Shown: in pieces, positions 10,692 to 20,465 of the stretch
Position numbering within the stretch: the first letter of the stretch is position 1
Layout of the letters: every line of letters starts with the position of its first letter
From: JAKAXS01 sp965279065
GTDB lineage: Bacteria; Pseudomonadota; Alphaproteobacteria; Rhizobiales; Hyphomicrobiaceae
DNA length: 64,000 bases
Direction of reading: 5' to 3'
Assembly (NCBI GenBank): GCA_965279065.1
Contig: OZ257134.1
Coordinates: 558,001 to 622,000, forward strand
Notes under the pieces: model-generated
What the model was told of the DNA's origin: nothing
The model's database searches: none
What the model saw: the letters and a program-made list of their open reading frames with translations, nothing else
Translations under genes and position numbers: made by a program

Positions 10692-11651
10692 TCATGTTGT
10701 CGCGTCAGGTCCGATACGCTTGATCGTACGCAGCGGTAGACCGGCCTTGGCGATGCGCTCGACGGCCTCCGGCAACGTCTCCACCACGACCGACATGTGA
10801 TGCGCATTGGCGTGCAGCAGCATGACGCCGTCGACCATCATGCCGACGTGGCCGTTCCAGAACAGCAGGTCCCCGCGCCGCAGGTGATCGAGATCGGGCG
10901 TGATCGGCACGCTCTCGCCGACCTCCGCCTCCTGCATGTCGCTGTCACGCGGACAAAGAATGCCGGCCGCATCCAGCGCGTTCTGCACCAGGCCCGAGCA
11001 ATCGATGCCGATGCGCGTACGGCCGCCCCACAGATACGGCGTGCCGATCAGCTTCTCCGCGACTTCGACAAAGTCGCGCACGAAGCGTCCGATCGGCGCG
11101 ATGTGGCGCGTGTAGACGAAACCGCCGGTGGTGAGCAGGCAGAACTTGTCGTCGCCTTCTGCGACGCTCAACTGCGCATTGAGGCTGAGATGCATGAGCG
11201 GCGGTGCCTTGATATCCGGCACGGGGTACAGGAACGTGCCGATCGAACGTACACGATGCGTCGGCTCCTGTACGTCGGTGCTTAGCGTGTCGGCGGGCAG
11301 ATAGCCGACGTAACCGTCGCGATCGAGCTGCACCCAGGCCCAGCCGTCGGCGATGTCGTAGACGACCAGCGTTTCCCCGAACAGTGCCTCCGTGTCGAGC
11401 GCGGCATTGGCGGCCGGCCTGCGGCGCAGCGGTACCGATGAACGCACCACTTGCCGCACCTCGCCTTCTGCGAACTGCGGAGCGTCGACGCGTCCGGCGA
11501 GAATGGCCGCAGCGAGATCCTCACGAAACGCATTGCGCCGCGGATCAAGACCGCTTTGCCGCGCCAAAGTATCGCCGGGCGTGATGGTCGGGTCCAGAGT
11601 TGACCCGTGGTTCGGCAAGGGCGGCGGCATCATTGCGCTGTCGTTGGTCAT
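10692..11651 (-). CDS. NlpC/P60-family cell-wall peptidase with SH3-like N-terminus
   Basis: A 319-aa cysteine peptidase expected to cleave murein stem peptides. The N-terminal half looks like bacterial SH3 modules (VPLRRRPAANA, LVVYDIADGWAWVQLDRDGY). The C-terminal NlpC/P60 domain has the catalytic Cys in GIDCSGL near residue 218 and the His in WNGHVGMM near 267, with LLHANAHH providing the third polar residue. No signal peptide is apparent. The start ATG at 11651 overlaps the stop of the upstream aminopeptidase gene (ATGA), so the two are translationally coupled. A peptide-recycling pair is plausible: endopeptidase plus aminopeptidase. Confidence 0.9.
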   Translation of the reverse strand: MTNDSAMMPPPLPNHGSTLDPTITPGDTLARQSGLDPRRNAFREDLAAAILAGRVDAPQFAEGEVRQVVRSSVPLRRRPAANAALDTEALFGETLVVYDIADGWAWVQLDRDGYVGYLPADTLSTDVQEPTHRVRSIGTFLYPVPDIKAPPLMHLSLNAQLSVAEGDDKFCLLTTGGFVYTRHIAPIGRFVRDFVEVAEKLIGTPYLWGGRTRIGIDCSGLVQNALDAAGILCPRDSDMQEAEVGESVPITPDLDHLRRGDLLFWNGHVGMMVDGVMLLHANAHHMSVVVETLPEAVERIAKAGLPLRTIKRIGPDATT

Positions 11652-13093
11652 GTCCCACCCACTTCCGCTTCGAGCGCGGCGAACACCGCCCGCGCTGTCT
11701 GCGGCTCGCCTCCCTTCGGACCCAGCGGTCGCGGGGCCGGACGCCAACCGAACAGATCGAAGTGCGCAAAGCGCCGTGCCCGCGTCGTGAACCGCTGCAG
11801 GAACAGCGCGGCCGTCACCGCTCCGGCAAACGGCGATTCGTACACATTATTCATGTCCGCAACGTCGCTATCCAGGTGACGCTCGTAGCCCGACCAAAGC
11901 GGCATGCGCCAGACAGGATCACCGACGTCGAGCCCATGTTTGCCGACCGCCGACGCAAACGCGTCGTCGTTGGTGAACAACGCCGGGAGGTCCGGACCAA
12001 GCGCGACGCGTGCCGCCCCCGTCAACGTCGCGAACACCAGGATGCTGTCCGGGCTTTCCTCGTCGGCCAGTGCGATGGCATCGGCCAGGACGAGACGCCC
12101 CTCCGCATCCGTGTTGCCGACTTCGACAGTTTTGCCGCCGCGGCTCTGCAGCACGTCGCTCGGCCGGAAGGCGTTGCCTGCGATGCTGTTCTCCGCCGCC
12201 GGGATCAGGATGCGTAGGCGCACGTCCAGCCCCGTCCCCATGATGAGATGACCGAGCGTCAGCGCCGTGGCCGCCCCGCCCATGTCTTTTTTCATCAGCA
12301 GCATGCCGGCTGCCGGCTTGATGTCGAGCCCGCCGGTATCGAAGCAGATACCCTTGCCGACGAGGGTGATCCGCGGCGCATCGGCGCTGCCACCCGCCTT
12401 GCTCCAGTTGAGATCGATGAGACGCGGCGCGCGTGGGCTGGCGCGCCCCACCGCGTGGACCATCGGAAAATTCTGTTCCAGCAGCGCCGTGCCGGTGATG
12501 ACGGAAATGCGCGCCCCAAATCGCGTGGCAAGCGCACGCGCCGCATCCTCCAACTCATCGGGCCCCATGTCGGATGGCGGCGTGTTGATCAGATCGCGGC
12601 CGAGCCAGATCGCCTCGACGCACGTCGTCACCCGCTTGGCGTCCACGCCCTCGGGAAGGCGCAGTCGTACGCCGTCGACGTTGTCCTTGGACTTGTAACG
12701 CCGATAGCGGTAAGCCCCCAGACCCCACGCCAGCGCCGCAAGTTCCGGCGCGGCGCAGCCTCCCGCTATCCGATACGTGCCCGGCGGCAACGACGCGGCC
12801 AGCTGACCGGTGAGCAGCTCCGAAGGGCCGCACGGTTCGCCGGCGTGTCCGTTCCCAAGGCCCAGCAGCACGCTCGCCAAGCCGCCGTCTCCGGCCGGCA
12901 CCAGCACCTGCTTCTTGGCGGCGGGCTTAAAGCGCGTGGCCTGCAGCCAGCGCTGCTGCGCGGCATCACCGACGCTGGCAAGATCGCTGCCGTCGCCCAG
13001 AAGCCAGACCGGCGTGTCGCCATCGTGTTGTGGCCCGGTGGCGAAGACGTGCGCGAGCCCTGCGGCGTCTTGTGTGCTGCTTTTGTCTTGCAT
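11648..13093 (-). CDS. Leucyl aminopeptidase family protein (M17)
   Basis: A 481-aa dinuclear metal aminopeptidase that removes N-terminal residues from peptides in the cytosol. The C-terminal catalytic domain shows GKGICFDTGG near residue 248 and KKDMGGAA for metal binding. The family signature NTDAEGRLVLADA is near residue 326. The N-terminal regulatory domain is more divergent. This is the shorter, PepB-like alphaproteobacterial subgroup rather than canonical PepA, so I give no symbol. Its stop overlaps the start of the NlpC/P60 gene. Confidence 0.93.
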   Translation of the reverse strand: MQDKSSTQDAAGLAHVFATGPQHDGDTPVWLLGDGSDLASVGDAAQQRWLQATRFKPAAKKQVLVPAGDGGLASVLLGLGNGHAGEPCGPSELLTGQLAASLPPGTYRIAGGCAAPELAALAWGLGAYRYRRYKSKDNVDGVRLRLPEGVDAKRVTTCVEAIWLGRDLINTPPSDMGPDELEDAARALATRFGARISVITGTALLEQNFPMVHAVGRASPRAPRLIDLNWSKAGGSADAPRITLVGKGICFDTGGLDIKPAAGMLLMKKDMGGAATALTLGHLIMGTGLDVRLRILIPAAENSIAGNAFRPSDVLQSRGGKTVEVGNTDAEGRLVLADAIALADEESPDSILVFATLTGAARVALGPDLPALFTNDDAFASAVGKHGLDVGDPVWRMPLWSGYERHLDSDVADMNNVYESPFAGAVTAALFLQRFTTRARRFAHFDLFGWRPAPRPLGPKGGEPQTARAVFAALEAEVGGT

Positions 13094-13203
13094 GCGACGG
13101 TGGAAACCCCGCTCAATGACGGTTAGGACACTACTTGCGTGTCTACGGCGGCATTATCCGCAAAGGTCGCAAAAACACAATTCGCTTCGGGGACCTCAAA
13201 CGC

Positions 13204-13866
13204 ATGTCTGGAGCACACTATCGCCTTGTCATCGGCAATAAGAATACGTCCAGTTGGAGCCTGCGGCCGTGGCTGTTGATGCGCCGCCTGGCGATTGAAT
13301 TTGACGAAGTTCGCATCAATCTCCGCGATCCCGATCACAGCGGACAGATTAGGGCCCATTCCCCTGCCGGGAAGGTCCCCGTGCTCTGGGCCGGCGATCT
13401 TATGGTTTGGGACAGCTTGGCCATCCTGGAATACCTGGCCGACAAGCACCCCGACCTCGGAATATGGCCGACCGACCTGAAGGCCCGGGCGATCGCCCGC
13501 TGCATTTCCGCCGAGATGCATTCCGGCTTCCAGCCCATGCGCGAGGCCTGTCCGATGTCGATTCTGTCCACTTCGCGCCATCAGGAGGACTTCCCCGATC
13601 CCGTCGCCGCCGACATCCGGCGCGTCATCGCCATCTGGATCGACACGCACAGACGATTCGGCAAATCCGGGCGCTTCCTGTTTTCGAAGTTCTCCGCCGC
13701 CGACGCCATGTATGCGCCGGTCGCCTCGCGACTCAAAACCTACGTTCCGGATCTTGCCGCATACGGCGACGACGGCACGGCGAAGGCTTATATCGATACG
13801 ATTTTCGGCATGCCCGAGATGGCCGCATGGGCCGACGGCGCGCAGGCGGAAATGGGGCTGACATAA
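13204..13866 (+). CDS. Glutathione S-transferase family protein
   Basis: A 220-aa cytosolic GST. The thioredoxin-like N-terminal domain has the catalytic-region SSWSLRPWLLMR at residues 13-24 and the cis-Pro region AGKVPVLWAGD, followed by DSLAILEYLADKHPD for glutathione gamma-glutamyl binding. An all-helical C-terminal domain follows. Physiological substrate is unknown. The start is ATG 13204 (MSGAHYRLV); the reading frame is open upstream to 13135 but without domain content. It is divergent from the aminopeptidase gene across about 110 bp. Confidence 0.9.
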   Translation: MSGAHYRLVIGNKNTSSWSLRPWLLMRRLAIEFDEVRINLRDPDHSGQIRAHSPAGKVPVLWAGDLMVWDSLAILEYLADKHPDLGIWPTDLKARAIARCISAEMHSGFQPMREACPMSILSTSRHQEDFPDPVAADIRRVIAIWIDTHRRFGKSGRFLFSKFSAADAMYAPVASRLKTYVPDLAAYGDDGTAKAYIDTIFGMPEMAAWADGAQAEMGLT

Positions 13867-13954
13867 AGGGCACACGGATAGCGCCAAGCACCGGTTGACG
13901 TAATCCCGCGAAGCAGACTCTCCTATCTGTCAAGAGATGGGCTTGGAGCGGTCT

Positions 13955-14902
13955 ATGCAAGACGGCGCGGGAGGTAGGTCAGCACGCTATCGGCGCACCA
14001 CGGGGCGCGCGCTGGCGGCGCTGACGGTCGCGTTGATGCTGAGCGCCTGCGCCGAGAACGGACCGTCCCTCGACCTCGCCCTCAAGAAGGACGGCGAAGG
14101 CGAGAAGCCACCGCTAAGCGAGCTCGACAAAGCCGCGAAGAAGTACGCCGAGAACCCTACCGATGCCGACGGCGCCCTCGCCTACGCCGATCTGTTGAAG
14201 CAGAACGGCCGCAAGCCCGAGGCCTTGACCGTTCTGCAGAACGCCAGTCAGGCCAAGGCCGGCGATCGTCGCTTGATGTCGGCCTACGGCCGCCTTGCGC
14301 TCGACCAGGGTAAGCTCAGCCTGGCCAAGGGGCTTCTCGAGGCGGCAGACGACCCGACGAACCCCGATTGGCGCGTCGTGTCCGCGCGCGGCACGGTGTT
14401 GGCCAAGGAGGGCAAGCACGGAGAATCGATTGCTTTTTTTGAACGCGCCCGCCCCCTGTCCAACAACCACCCATCCGTCCTCAACAACCTGGCGCTCGCC
14501 TACATGATGAGCGGCGAGGCCGCAAAGGCCGAGCCGCTCCTGCGTCAGGCTTCAACCGCCGATCCCGCCAACGTCAAAGTCCGCCAGAACTTGGCACTTG
14601 TGCTCGGCCTTCAGGGTCGTTTTGACGAAGCCAAGGCGCTGGCCGCGCAGGATCTCTCACCCGACGCTGCAGCCTCCAATACGGACCTGATGCGTAAGAT
14701 CGTGCGTCTGGAAAACAAGCCGTCGAAGGAAAATGCTGCGGCGGTCGCCGAGTCGAATTGGGATACGACGGCCGAAGATCCCAAACCGCGCCCCGTCGTG
14801 GCACGCAAGCCGGCAGCGGCGGCTGCCAAGACCGCCGCAGTGCCTGCTGCGCCGGCCGGTGGGTTGAGAGGTTCCGCAGTGGAAACCTCAAGCACGCAAT
14901 AG
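13955..14902 (+). CDS. tadD: TadD-like TPR lipoprotein of the Flp pilus system
   Basis: A 315-aa lipoprotein with a signal peptide ending in lipobox LSAC (Cys32) and roughly four to five tetratricopeptide repeats. Examples are NLALAYMMSGEAAKAEPLLR and VRQNLALVLGLQGRFDEAK. The C-terminus is Ala/Pro-rich. TadD-type TPR proteins assist secretin and pilus assembly at the outer membrane. It converges on tadC (34-bp gap), at the end of the pilus cluster. ATG 13955 has TTGGAG 6 nt upstream; ATG 13937 in the same frame is the alternative start. Assignment to TadD rests on architecture plus location. Confidence 0.82.
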   Translation: MQDGAGGRSARYRRTTGRALAALTVALMLSACAENGPSLDLALKKDGEGEKPPLSELDKAAKKYAENPTDADGALAYADLLKQNGRKPEALTVLQNASQAKAGDRRLMSAYGRLALDQGKLSLAKGLLEAADDPTNPDWRVVSARGTVLAKEGKHGESIAFFERARPLSNNHPSVLNNLALAYMMSGEAAKAEPLLRQASTADPANVKVRQNLALVLGLQGRFDEAKALAAQDLSPDAAASNTDLMRKIVRLENKPSKENAAAVAESNWDTTAEDPKPRPVVARKPAAAAAKTAAVPAAPAGGLRGSAVETSSTQ

Positions 14903-14935
14903 CTGAAGCGGCGGCCGGCGGTTGCGCCAGTCTCG

Positions 14936-15910
14936 TCAGTGCGTTCCCAGAACGTATGAGATGACCATCGGCGCGATGATGATGACGAACAGCACCGGCA
15001 GAAAGAAAATGATCATCGGCACCGTGAGCTTCGGTGGAAGTGCCGCGGCCTTCTTCTCGGCCTCCGCCATGCGGATGTCGCGGTTTTCCTTGGCCATGAC
15101 GCGGAGCGCCGATCCGACCGGCGTACCGTATCGCTCGGCCTGAATGAGAGCCATGGCGACAGCTTTTACGCCCGGCAGGCCGGTCCGCAGTCCTAGATTC
15201 TCATAGGCCTGCCGGCGATCCTGCAAATACGACAACTCTGCCGTCGTCAGGGACAGTTCCTCCGCCAGTTCGACGGATTGCGACAGGATCTCCTTCGACA
15301 CCTTCTGGAATCCCGCCTCTACCGACATGCCGGACTGTACGCAGATCAACAGCATGTCCAGCGCATCAGGGAACGCTTGTCTGATAGCCGTCTGACGCTT
15401 GTTGGCCAGGTTTTGCACGAACAGGTTCGGCAGATAATACCCCGCGCCCGCGGCAGCCAGAGCCATGAGCAACTTGACGACCGGCGGGTGCGACGTGACG
15501 TTCATGACGAACAGGTAGAACAAGGCGAGCAACAGCACGATGGGGGGCGCGGCCATACGGAAAAAGATGTATGTGACCAGAGGTCCTTGCCCGCGCAGGC
15601 CCGCGGTCTTCAGCTTGTTGCGCAGTTCCTCCGTATCGAACTGCTTACGCAGATCGAACTGGTCGACCATCCGCTGCATGAAGCCCTTGGGCTTTTCACC
15701 GCGCAGGCTGACGCGTTCTTTTGGCGCTGTCTCGCTGAGCCGCTGTGAGCGCATGGCATTGCGTTCCAGCGCCATCGTCTTCATGCGCTCGGCACCGCGA
15801 TCCTTGACCAGCAGTGGCATGACCAGCGAGAAAACCGTCGCGAACGCAGCAATGGCTGCGAGTACGGTCGCCAACACCGGCGGGCTCATCAATGTGTCAA
15901 AGAATGCCAT
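14936..15910 (-). CDS. tadC: Flp pilus assembly inner-membrane protein TadC
   Basis: A 324-aa type II secretion F-family protein with an N-terminal hydrophobic segment, a central cytoplasmic GspF-like domain and two C-terminal helices. Family features include FPDALDMLLICVQSGMSVEAGF (around a helix pair) and AERYGTPVGSALRVMAKE. It pairs with TadB to form the inner-membrane platform on which the CpaF ATPase acts. It is the last gene of the minus-strand pilus operon and starts 9 bp after tadB. Confidence 0.94.
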   Translation of the reverse strand: MAFFDTLMSPPVLATVLAAIAAFATVFSLVMPLLVKDRGAERMKTMALERNAMRSQRLSETAPKERVSLRGEKPKGFMQRMVDQFDLRKQFDTEELRNKLKTAGLRGQGPLVTYIFFRMAAPPIVLLLALFYLFVMNVTSHPPVVKLLMALAAAGAGYYLPNLFVQNLANKRQTAIRQAFPDALDMLLICVQSGMSVEAGFQKVSKEILSQSVELAEELSLTTAELSYLQDRRQAYENLGLRTGLPGVKAVAMALIQAERYGTPVGSALRVMAKENRDIRMAEAEKKAAALPPKLTVPMIIFFLPVLFVIIIAPMVISYVLGTH

Positions 15911-15919
15911 GCGCCGCTT

Positions 15920-16921
15920 CTAGAATTTGAAGTTGATCATCTTCTTCATCATAAGCACGCCCATCCCCATCCACAGCAAGCCCATGAGCAGAACGAAGTT
16001 CCCGAGCGTCGTACTGAACAGCGGCACGAGATACTTGGGCGACAGGAACGAAATCATTATGGCCACCGCCGGAGGCAGCGACCCGAGAACCATGGCGCCG
16101 GCCTTGGCTTCGGCCGACATGGCCTGCACCTTCATCGCCAACTTCGCCCGATCGCGCAGCACGCCCGAAAGATTGCCGAGCGCTTCCGACAGATTACCGC
16201 CGGCCTGCTGCTGGATGGCGATGACGATCGCGAAGAACCGCACTTCCGTAATCGGCATTCGCATCGCCAGCCGATCGAGCGACTCTGCCATCGTAACGCC
16301 CATGCGCTGCTGGTCGACGACTTCGCGAAACTCTGTGCAGATCGGCGCAGGGCTCTCGCGTGCGATGATCTGCAAGCATTCATTGAGCGGCAAGCCGGCC
16401 TTGATGCCGCGCACGATCAGATCCACAGCGTTGGCGAACTCGTTCGTGAACTTGGTCGTGCGCTTCTTGATGCAGTGATTGAGATAGAATCGCGGCAGCC
16501 CGAACGTCCCGACGAAGAAGCTGAGCGGTACGAAAACGTACGTGAGAGTGGATTGCGGTATCGCTATATAGCAGGCGATCGTCACAATAAGACCCGTGAC
16601 CGCGCTCCAGACATAGAACATTCGCGGTGTCGTCTTGAAGCCCGCCCGCTGCAATCGCATCTGCAGCGAAACCCGTTTGCGCGCATTGTTGCGGTTTTCG
16701 ATGTCCTTCAGGGTTTCCGACACCGCCTTGCGTCGCGTTGCGCTTGTTTCGTTGGCGACGCGTGCCGCGACGCGGGTCGCACGCGTCTCCGTGACTTGGC
16801 GCTTGCGATTCTCGCCCGGATCTTCGCCGGCCAGCATTGGCCACAACAGAGTCAACGCGAGCGCGCCGACGCCAGCGGCCGCGAGTAGGGCAATCAGCAT
16901 TTGGACGGTTGCGTCATCCAT
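15920..16921 (-). CDS. tadB: Flp pilus assembly inner-membrane protein TadB
   Basis: A 333-aa F-family platform protein. It has an N-terminal helix (LIALLAAAGVGALALTLLW), a basic cytoplasmic segment, GIKAGLPLNECLQIIARESP and IQQQAGGNLSEALGNLS motifs, and C-terminal helices ending KKMINFKF. Its ATG shares one base with the cpaF stop (TGATG at 16919-16923), indicating translational coupling. It is paralogous to the following tadC. Confidence 0.94.
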   Translation of the reverse strand: MDDATVQMLIALLAAAGVGALALTLLWPMLAGEDPGENRKRQVTETRATRVAARVANETSATRRKAVSETLKDIENRNNARKRVSLQMRLQRAGFKTTPRMFYVWSAVTGLIVTIACYIAIPQSTLTYVFVPLSFFVGTFGLPRFYLNHCIKKRTTKFTNEFANAVDLIVRGIKAGLPLNECLQIIARESPAPICTEFREVVDQQRMGVTMAESLDRLAMRMPITEVRFFAIVIAIQQQAGGNLSEALGNLSGVLRDRAKLAMKVQAMSAEAKAGAMVLGSLPPAVAIMISFLSPKYLVPLFSTTLGNFVLLMGLLWMGMGVLMMKKMINFKF

Positions 16922-18390
16922 CAGGTATCACCCAGCGGATTGCCGTTCGCGTCGAGCTTTTCTGCCGCGGCCAGCGCCTCGGACAGTCGGCCTTGCTCCT
17001 TGTAGTACACCGCACGATCCCAGAACGCAGGCCGCGCGATACCCGTAGAACGGTGCAACCCGCTCAGCTTCCCATTCGCATCTTCTCCGGTGATTTCGTA
17101 GACGATGAGATTCTGCAGCGTGACCGTGTCGCCTTCCATTCCCATCACCTCGGTGATGTGCGTAACCTTGCGCGAGCCGTCGCGCAGGCGGGATGCCTGG
17201 ATGATGACGTCGATGGAGCCGGCCACCATCTCGCGGATCGTCCGGACCGGAAGATTATAGCCGCCCATCATGATCATGGATTCAAGGCGGCTGATGGCTT
17301 CGCGCGGGCTGTTGGCGTGCAGCGTTCCCATCGATCCGTCATGGCCGGTGTTCATCGCCTGCAAGAGGTCGAACGCCTCCGGGCCGCGCACTTCGCCGAC
17401 GATGATGCGCTCCGGGCGCATACGCAGGCAGTTCTTGACGAGATCGCGCATCGTGATCTCGCCTTCGCCCTCCAGGTTCGGCGGCCGAGTTTCCAGGCGC
17501 ACCACATGCGGCTGCTGCAACTGAAGTTCGGCAGAATCTTCGCACGTGATGATGCGTTCGTCGTGCTCGATGTTGGCAGTCATGCAGTTGAGAAGCGTGG
17601 TCTTGCCTGAACCCGTGCCACCCGAGATCAAGACATTGCACCGAACTTTGCCGATGACCTGAAGGATGGTCTTCGTCTGCTCGGTGATCGATCCATAGCG
17701 CTGCAGCTGATCGAGCGTCAGCCGGTCCTTCTTGAACTTTCGAATAGTGAGAGCCGGGCCGTCGATGGCCAGCGGGGGCGCGATGACGTTGACGCGCGAG
17801 CCGTCGGGCAGGCGTGCGTCGCAGATCGGGCTGGCCTCGTCGACGCGCCGGCCCACCTGGCTGACGATGCGCTGGCAGATATTCATCAGCTGTTGGTTGT
17901 CGGCGAAGTGCACGCCGGTCTTCAGCACCTTGCCCGAGACTTCGATATAGGTGGTGTTGGCGCCGTTGACCATGATGTCGGCGATGTCGTCGCGCGCCAG
18001 CAACGGCTCGAGTGGTCCATAGCCCAAAACGTCGTTGCAGATGTCCTCGAGCAGCTCTTCCTGCTCGGAGATCGACATCACGACGTTCTTGACCTGGATG
18101 ATCTCTCCGACGATGTCGCGGATCTCTTCGCGAGCCGCCTGCGTGTCGAGCTTCGCCAGCTGCGTCAGATCGATGGTGTCGATCAGCGCGTTGAACACCG
18201 TCGTCTTGACGTCGTAGTACTCTTCCGAATGCCGCCGCGCCTGCGCGGGTTCGGGCGCGCGCGCGACCGGTGTCGGTTTGGCATGTGCGGGCTTGGGGTC
18301 TGGCGCCTTCGCGGGAATGCCGGAGGACGACACCGCCGGTGCTGCCGCCGGACGTGCTGGTGTGCCCTCGTTTGTGCGCCTGCCGAACAT
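16921..18390 (-). CDS. cpaF: Flp pilus assembly/secretion ATPase CpaF (TadA)
   Basis: A 489-aa secretion ATPase of the VirB11/GspE superfamily that powers Flp pilus extension (and in some relatives retraction). The N-terminal ~90 residues are Pro/Ala-rich and poorly conserved. Walker A SGGTGSGKTT is near residues 255-264, the Asp box is seen as TCEDSAEL, Walker B-region as RPERIIVGEVRGPEA, and His box as GHDGSMGTLHANSP. It lies between cpaE and tadB in the operon. Confidence 0.96.
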   Translation of the reverse strand: MFGRRTNEGTPARPAAAPAVSSSGIPAKAPDPKPAHAKPTPVARAPEPAQARRHSEEYYDVKTTVFNALIDTIDLTQLAKLDTQAAREEIRDIVGEIIQVKNVVMSISEQEELLEDICNDVLGYGPLEPLLARDDIADIMVNGANTTYIEVSGKVLKTGVHFADNQQLMNICQRIVSQVGRRVDEASPICDARLPDGSRVNVIAPPLAIDGPALTIRKFKKDRLTLDQLQRYGSITEQTKTILQVIGKVRCNVLISGGTGSGKTTLLNCMTANIEHDERIITCEDSAELQLQQPHVVRLETRPPNLEGEGEITMRDLVKNCLRMRPERIIVGEVRGPEAFDLLQAMNTGHDGSMGTLHANSPREAISRLESMIMMGGYNLPVRTIREMVAGSIDVIIQASRLRDGSRKVTHITEVMGMEGDTVTLQNLIVYEITGEDANGKLSGLHRSTGIARPAFWDRAVYYKEQGRLSEALAAAEKLDANGNPLGDT

Positions 18391-18400
18391 TGCCGGTGTC

Positions 18401-19693
18401 CTAACGCTTCAATTTCAGCCGCTCGAGCAGCCCGATCTTCTTCTCGACGCGTTCTTCACGATGCGCCAGCGCCAGCGCCAACTGCCGCAGCGACGGCACG
18501 GCCCTGGCCTTGATGTTGGTCTCGGCAATCATCTGGCCGTTGTTAGAGGCCTGCCCGAAGGTCTCGATGTCGAATTCGATGACGGCCGCCGCCTTGAGAT
18601 TGAGTGCCGCTTCGAATTCTTTCACGGCGATCTCTGGCCGCTTGGGTAGCCCGACGGTATTGAGCACGAGGTGGGGCGGGTTGTCGTTCAGCCGCGACTG
18701 GCGCAGCAGGTCGACGATGTTCTTGGCGTTGCGCAGGCTGGCAAGGTCCGGAGCCGCGGTAATGATCACTTCGTCGGCCTGCAGCAGGACGCTCTTGGTC
18801 CACGACATCCATGTGTGGGGCATGTCGATGGCCACGAACGGCACGTTCTGGCGAACGACGTCCAGAACCGCCTCGCACGACTCCGTCGAGATGTCGTACC
18901 CGCGCTCCAGCGTCACCGGTGCGGCAAAGATGGAGAGGTGTTCCGAACACTTCGTCAGCAGGCGATCGAGCAGGACTTCGTCCAGACGCTCCGGTGTGGC
19001 CAGCGCATCGCCAATTCCCTGCATCGGGTCTTGGTTGAAGTCGAGGCCGGTCGTCCCGAACGCCAGGTCGAGATCGCAGACCACGACGTTGGCCTTGAGC
19101 GCCTCCGACAGCATCCAAGCCGTGTTGTGGCAGATCGTCGAGGATCCGGAACCGCCCTTGGCACCGATGTAGGCGTGGACGTGGCCGACCGGATCTGTCT
19201 CCGGGTTGTTGTAGAGATTGGAGATGCTCTCCATGATCTGGCCGGCCCTGACAGGCGCAACCAGATACTCGCTGACCCCCCGCCGCAGCAGCTCGCGATA
19301 CAACGTCACGTCGTTCATGTGGCCGATGATCAGCACTTTGGTGCCGGCATCGCAGTGTTCGGCCAGCTTATCGAGGTCGCCGAGTAGATGGTCGCGCTGC
19401 GCCGTGCTCTCCAGCACGATGAGATTTGGCGTCGGGTTCGATCCGAAATGTTGCACGGCAGCCGCACAACCGCCCATATGCAGACTGACGTGCGCCTTGG
19501 ACAGGCGCCGGTCGTCGGCAGCGGTCTGCATGGACTCGGCTACATCCGGCGTCTCGCAGAAAACCTGGATCGAGATGCGTGGAACCGGCCGGGCATTGGA
19601 CTGGACGGTTTCGACGATCTCCGGCGCGAATGCCAGATCGGCGAGGTCTTCCAGATCGGGCTCTGCAGGTACTGGCAGGGCTGAATTGCTCAT
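18401..19693 (-). CDS. cpaE: Pilus assembly/localisation protein CpaE (MinD/ParA-like)
   Basis: A 430-aa protein with a receiver-like N-terminal domain (about residues 45-160, without the usual phosphoacceptor pattern) and a MinD/ParA-type P-loop domain. The deviant Walker A is AKGGSGSSTI, near residues 177-186. CpaE in Caulobacter directs the pilus secretin to the cell pole. I chose ATG 19693 (MSNSALPV), 11 bp after cpaD. The longer frame overlaps cpaD in another phase. Confidence 0.93.
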   Translation of the reverse strand: MSNSALPVPAEPDLEDLADLAFAPEIVETVQSNARPVPRISIQVFCETPDVAESMQTAADDRRLSKAHVSLHMGGCAAAVQHFGSNPTPNLIVLESTAQRDHLLGDLDKLAEHCDAGTKVLIIGHMNDVTLYRELLRRGVSEYLVAPVRAGQIMESISNLYNNPETDPVGHVHAYIGAKGGSGSSTICHNTAWMLSEALKANVVVCDLDLAFGTTGLDFNQDPMQGIGDALATPERLDEVLLDRLLTKCSEHLSIFAAPVTLERGYDISTESCEAVLDVVRQNVPFVAIDMPHTWMSWTKSVLLQADEVIITAAPDLASLRNAKNIVDLLRQSRLNDNPPHLVLNTVGLPKRPEIAVKEFEAALNLKAAAVIEFDIETFGQASNNGQMIAETNIKARAVPSLRQLALALAHREERVEKKIGLLERLKLKR

Positions 19694-19704
19694 GTGAATT
19701 GGCC

Positions 19705-20439
19705 CTAGTTCACTGTCGACGTCGTGGTTGACTTCTCGTCGATGGAGCGCTCCGCTCCCGTCGGCTTGCCTTCCCGGTACTTTTCCCACGTGGTGTCGCG
19801 GCGTTCCGACGAGCGATCGGTCTCTGTGCGCGGTTCCACGAGGTCGGCCGGGTTGGCCACCTGGTTGGCGAAGTTGCGCTGCGTGGCGCAGCCGAAGTTG
19901 TGGTACGGCAGGTTCTGCGGCTCGCGTGCGAGGTTCTTGGGCCACGCGCCACATTCGGGTGCATGCGCGACGTAGCGGAAAAAGGCGATGCGGATCGGCG
20001 CCGTCTTTTCGTTGGAGGCCTGATAGGCTTCCAGGCCGATCGACGTATCGGGAATGCCCGCCTCGCTCAGCAAGTGGCGGACCTGCTCGACGGCGTAGGC
20101 CGACTCCACTTCATTGCCCGACCCCGCCGGCGCCGCGACCACCAGCTTGGTGTTGCCGGCATCTGCCGCCCGGGCGCGCTGGCCGAACTCGATCACCTCG
20201 GCCCTCTGCGTCGGTGCCAGCCCTCGCGATCCGCGCGGCACCTTTAACGTCAGAAGCTCCGGTTCCCGCGATACCCCGATGGGATGGCGCTGCGCCGGAT
20301 CGATCTGCGACCAGCCGGCCACGCGGGTTGAGTCCTCATCCGGCCGGCAGCCGGCGAGCCCGAACCCTGCAAGCATCGTGATCGCGGCCGCAGCAACCGC
20401 TCGCGCCGCGGGGCCGGACTTGCTGATCTGAAAAGTCAT
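19705..20439 (-). CDS. cpaD: Pilus biogenesis lipoprotein CpaD
   Basis: A 244-aa outer-membrane-associated lipoprotein. The signal peptide ends LAGFGLAGC (lipid-modified Cys31). The CpaD domain has the conserved C-terminal region ECGAWPKNLA and NFGCATQRNFANQVANP, with a Cys pair that may form a disulfide. Acts with the CpaC secretin. Of two in-frame ATGs (20445 and 20439) the second sits 7 nt from GGAG, so I chose it. The frame overlaps nothing essential upstream; cpaC ends at 20466. Confidence 0.92.
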   Translation of the reverse strand: MTFQISKSGPAARAVAAAAITMLAGFGLAGCRPDEDSTRVAGWSQIDPAQRHPIGVSREPELLTLKVPRGSRGLAPTQRAEVIEFGQRARAADAGNTKLVVAAPAGSGNEVESAYAVEQVRHLLSEAGIPDTSIGLEAYQASNEKTAPIRIAFFRYVAHAPECGAWPKNLAREPQNLPYHNFGCATQRNFANQVANPADLVEPRTETDRSSERRDTTWEKYREGKPTGAERSIDEKSTTTSTVN

Positions 20440-20465
20440 GGTCATTCTCCAGCAACGCGGCCCAG

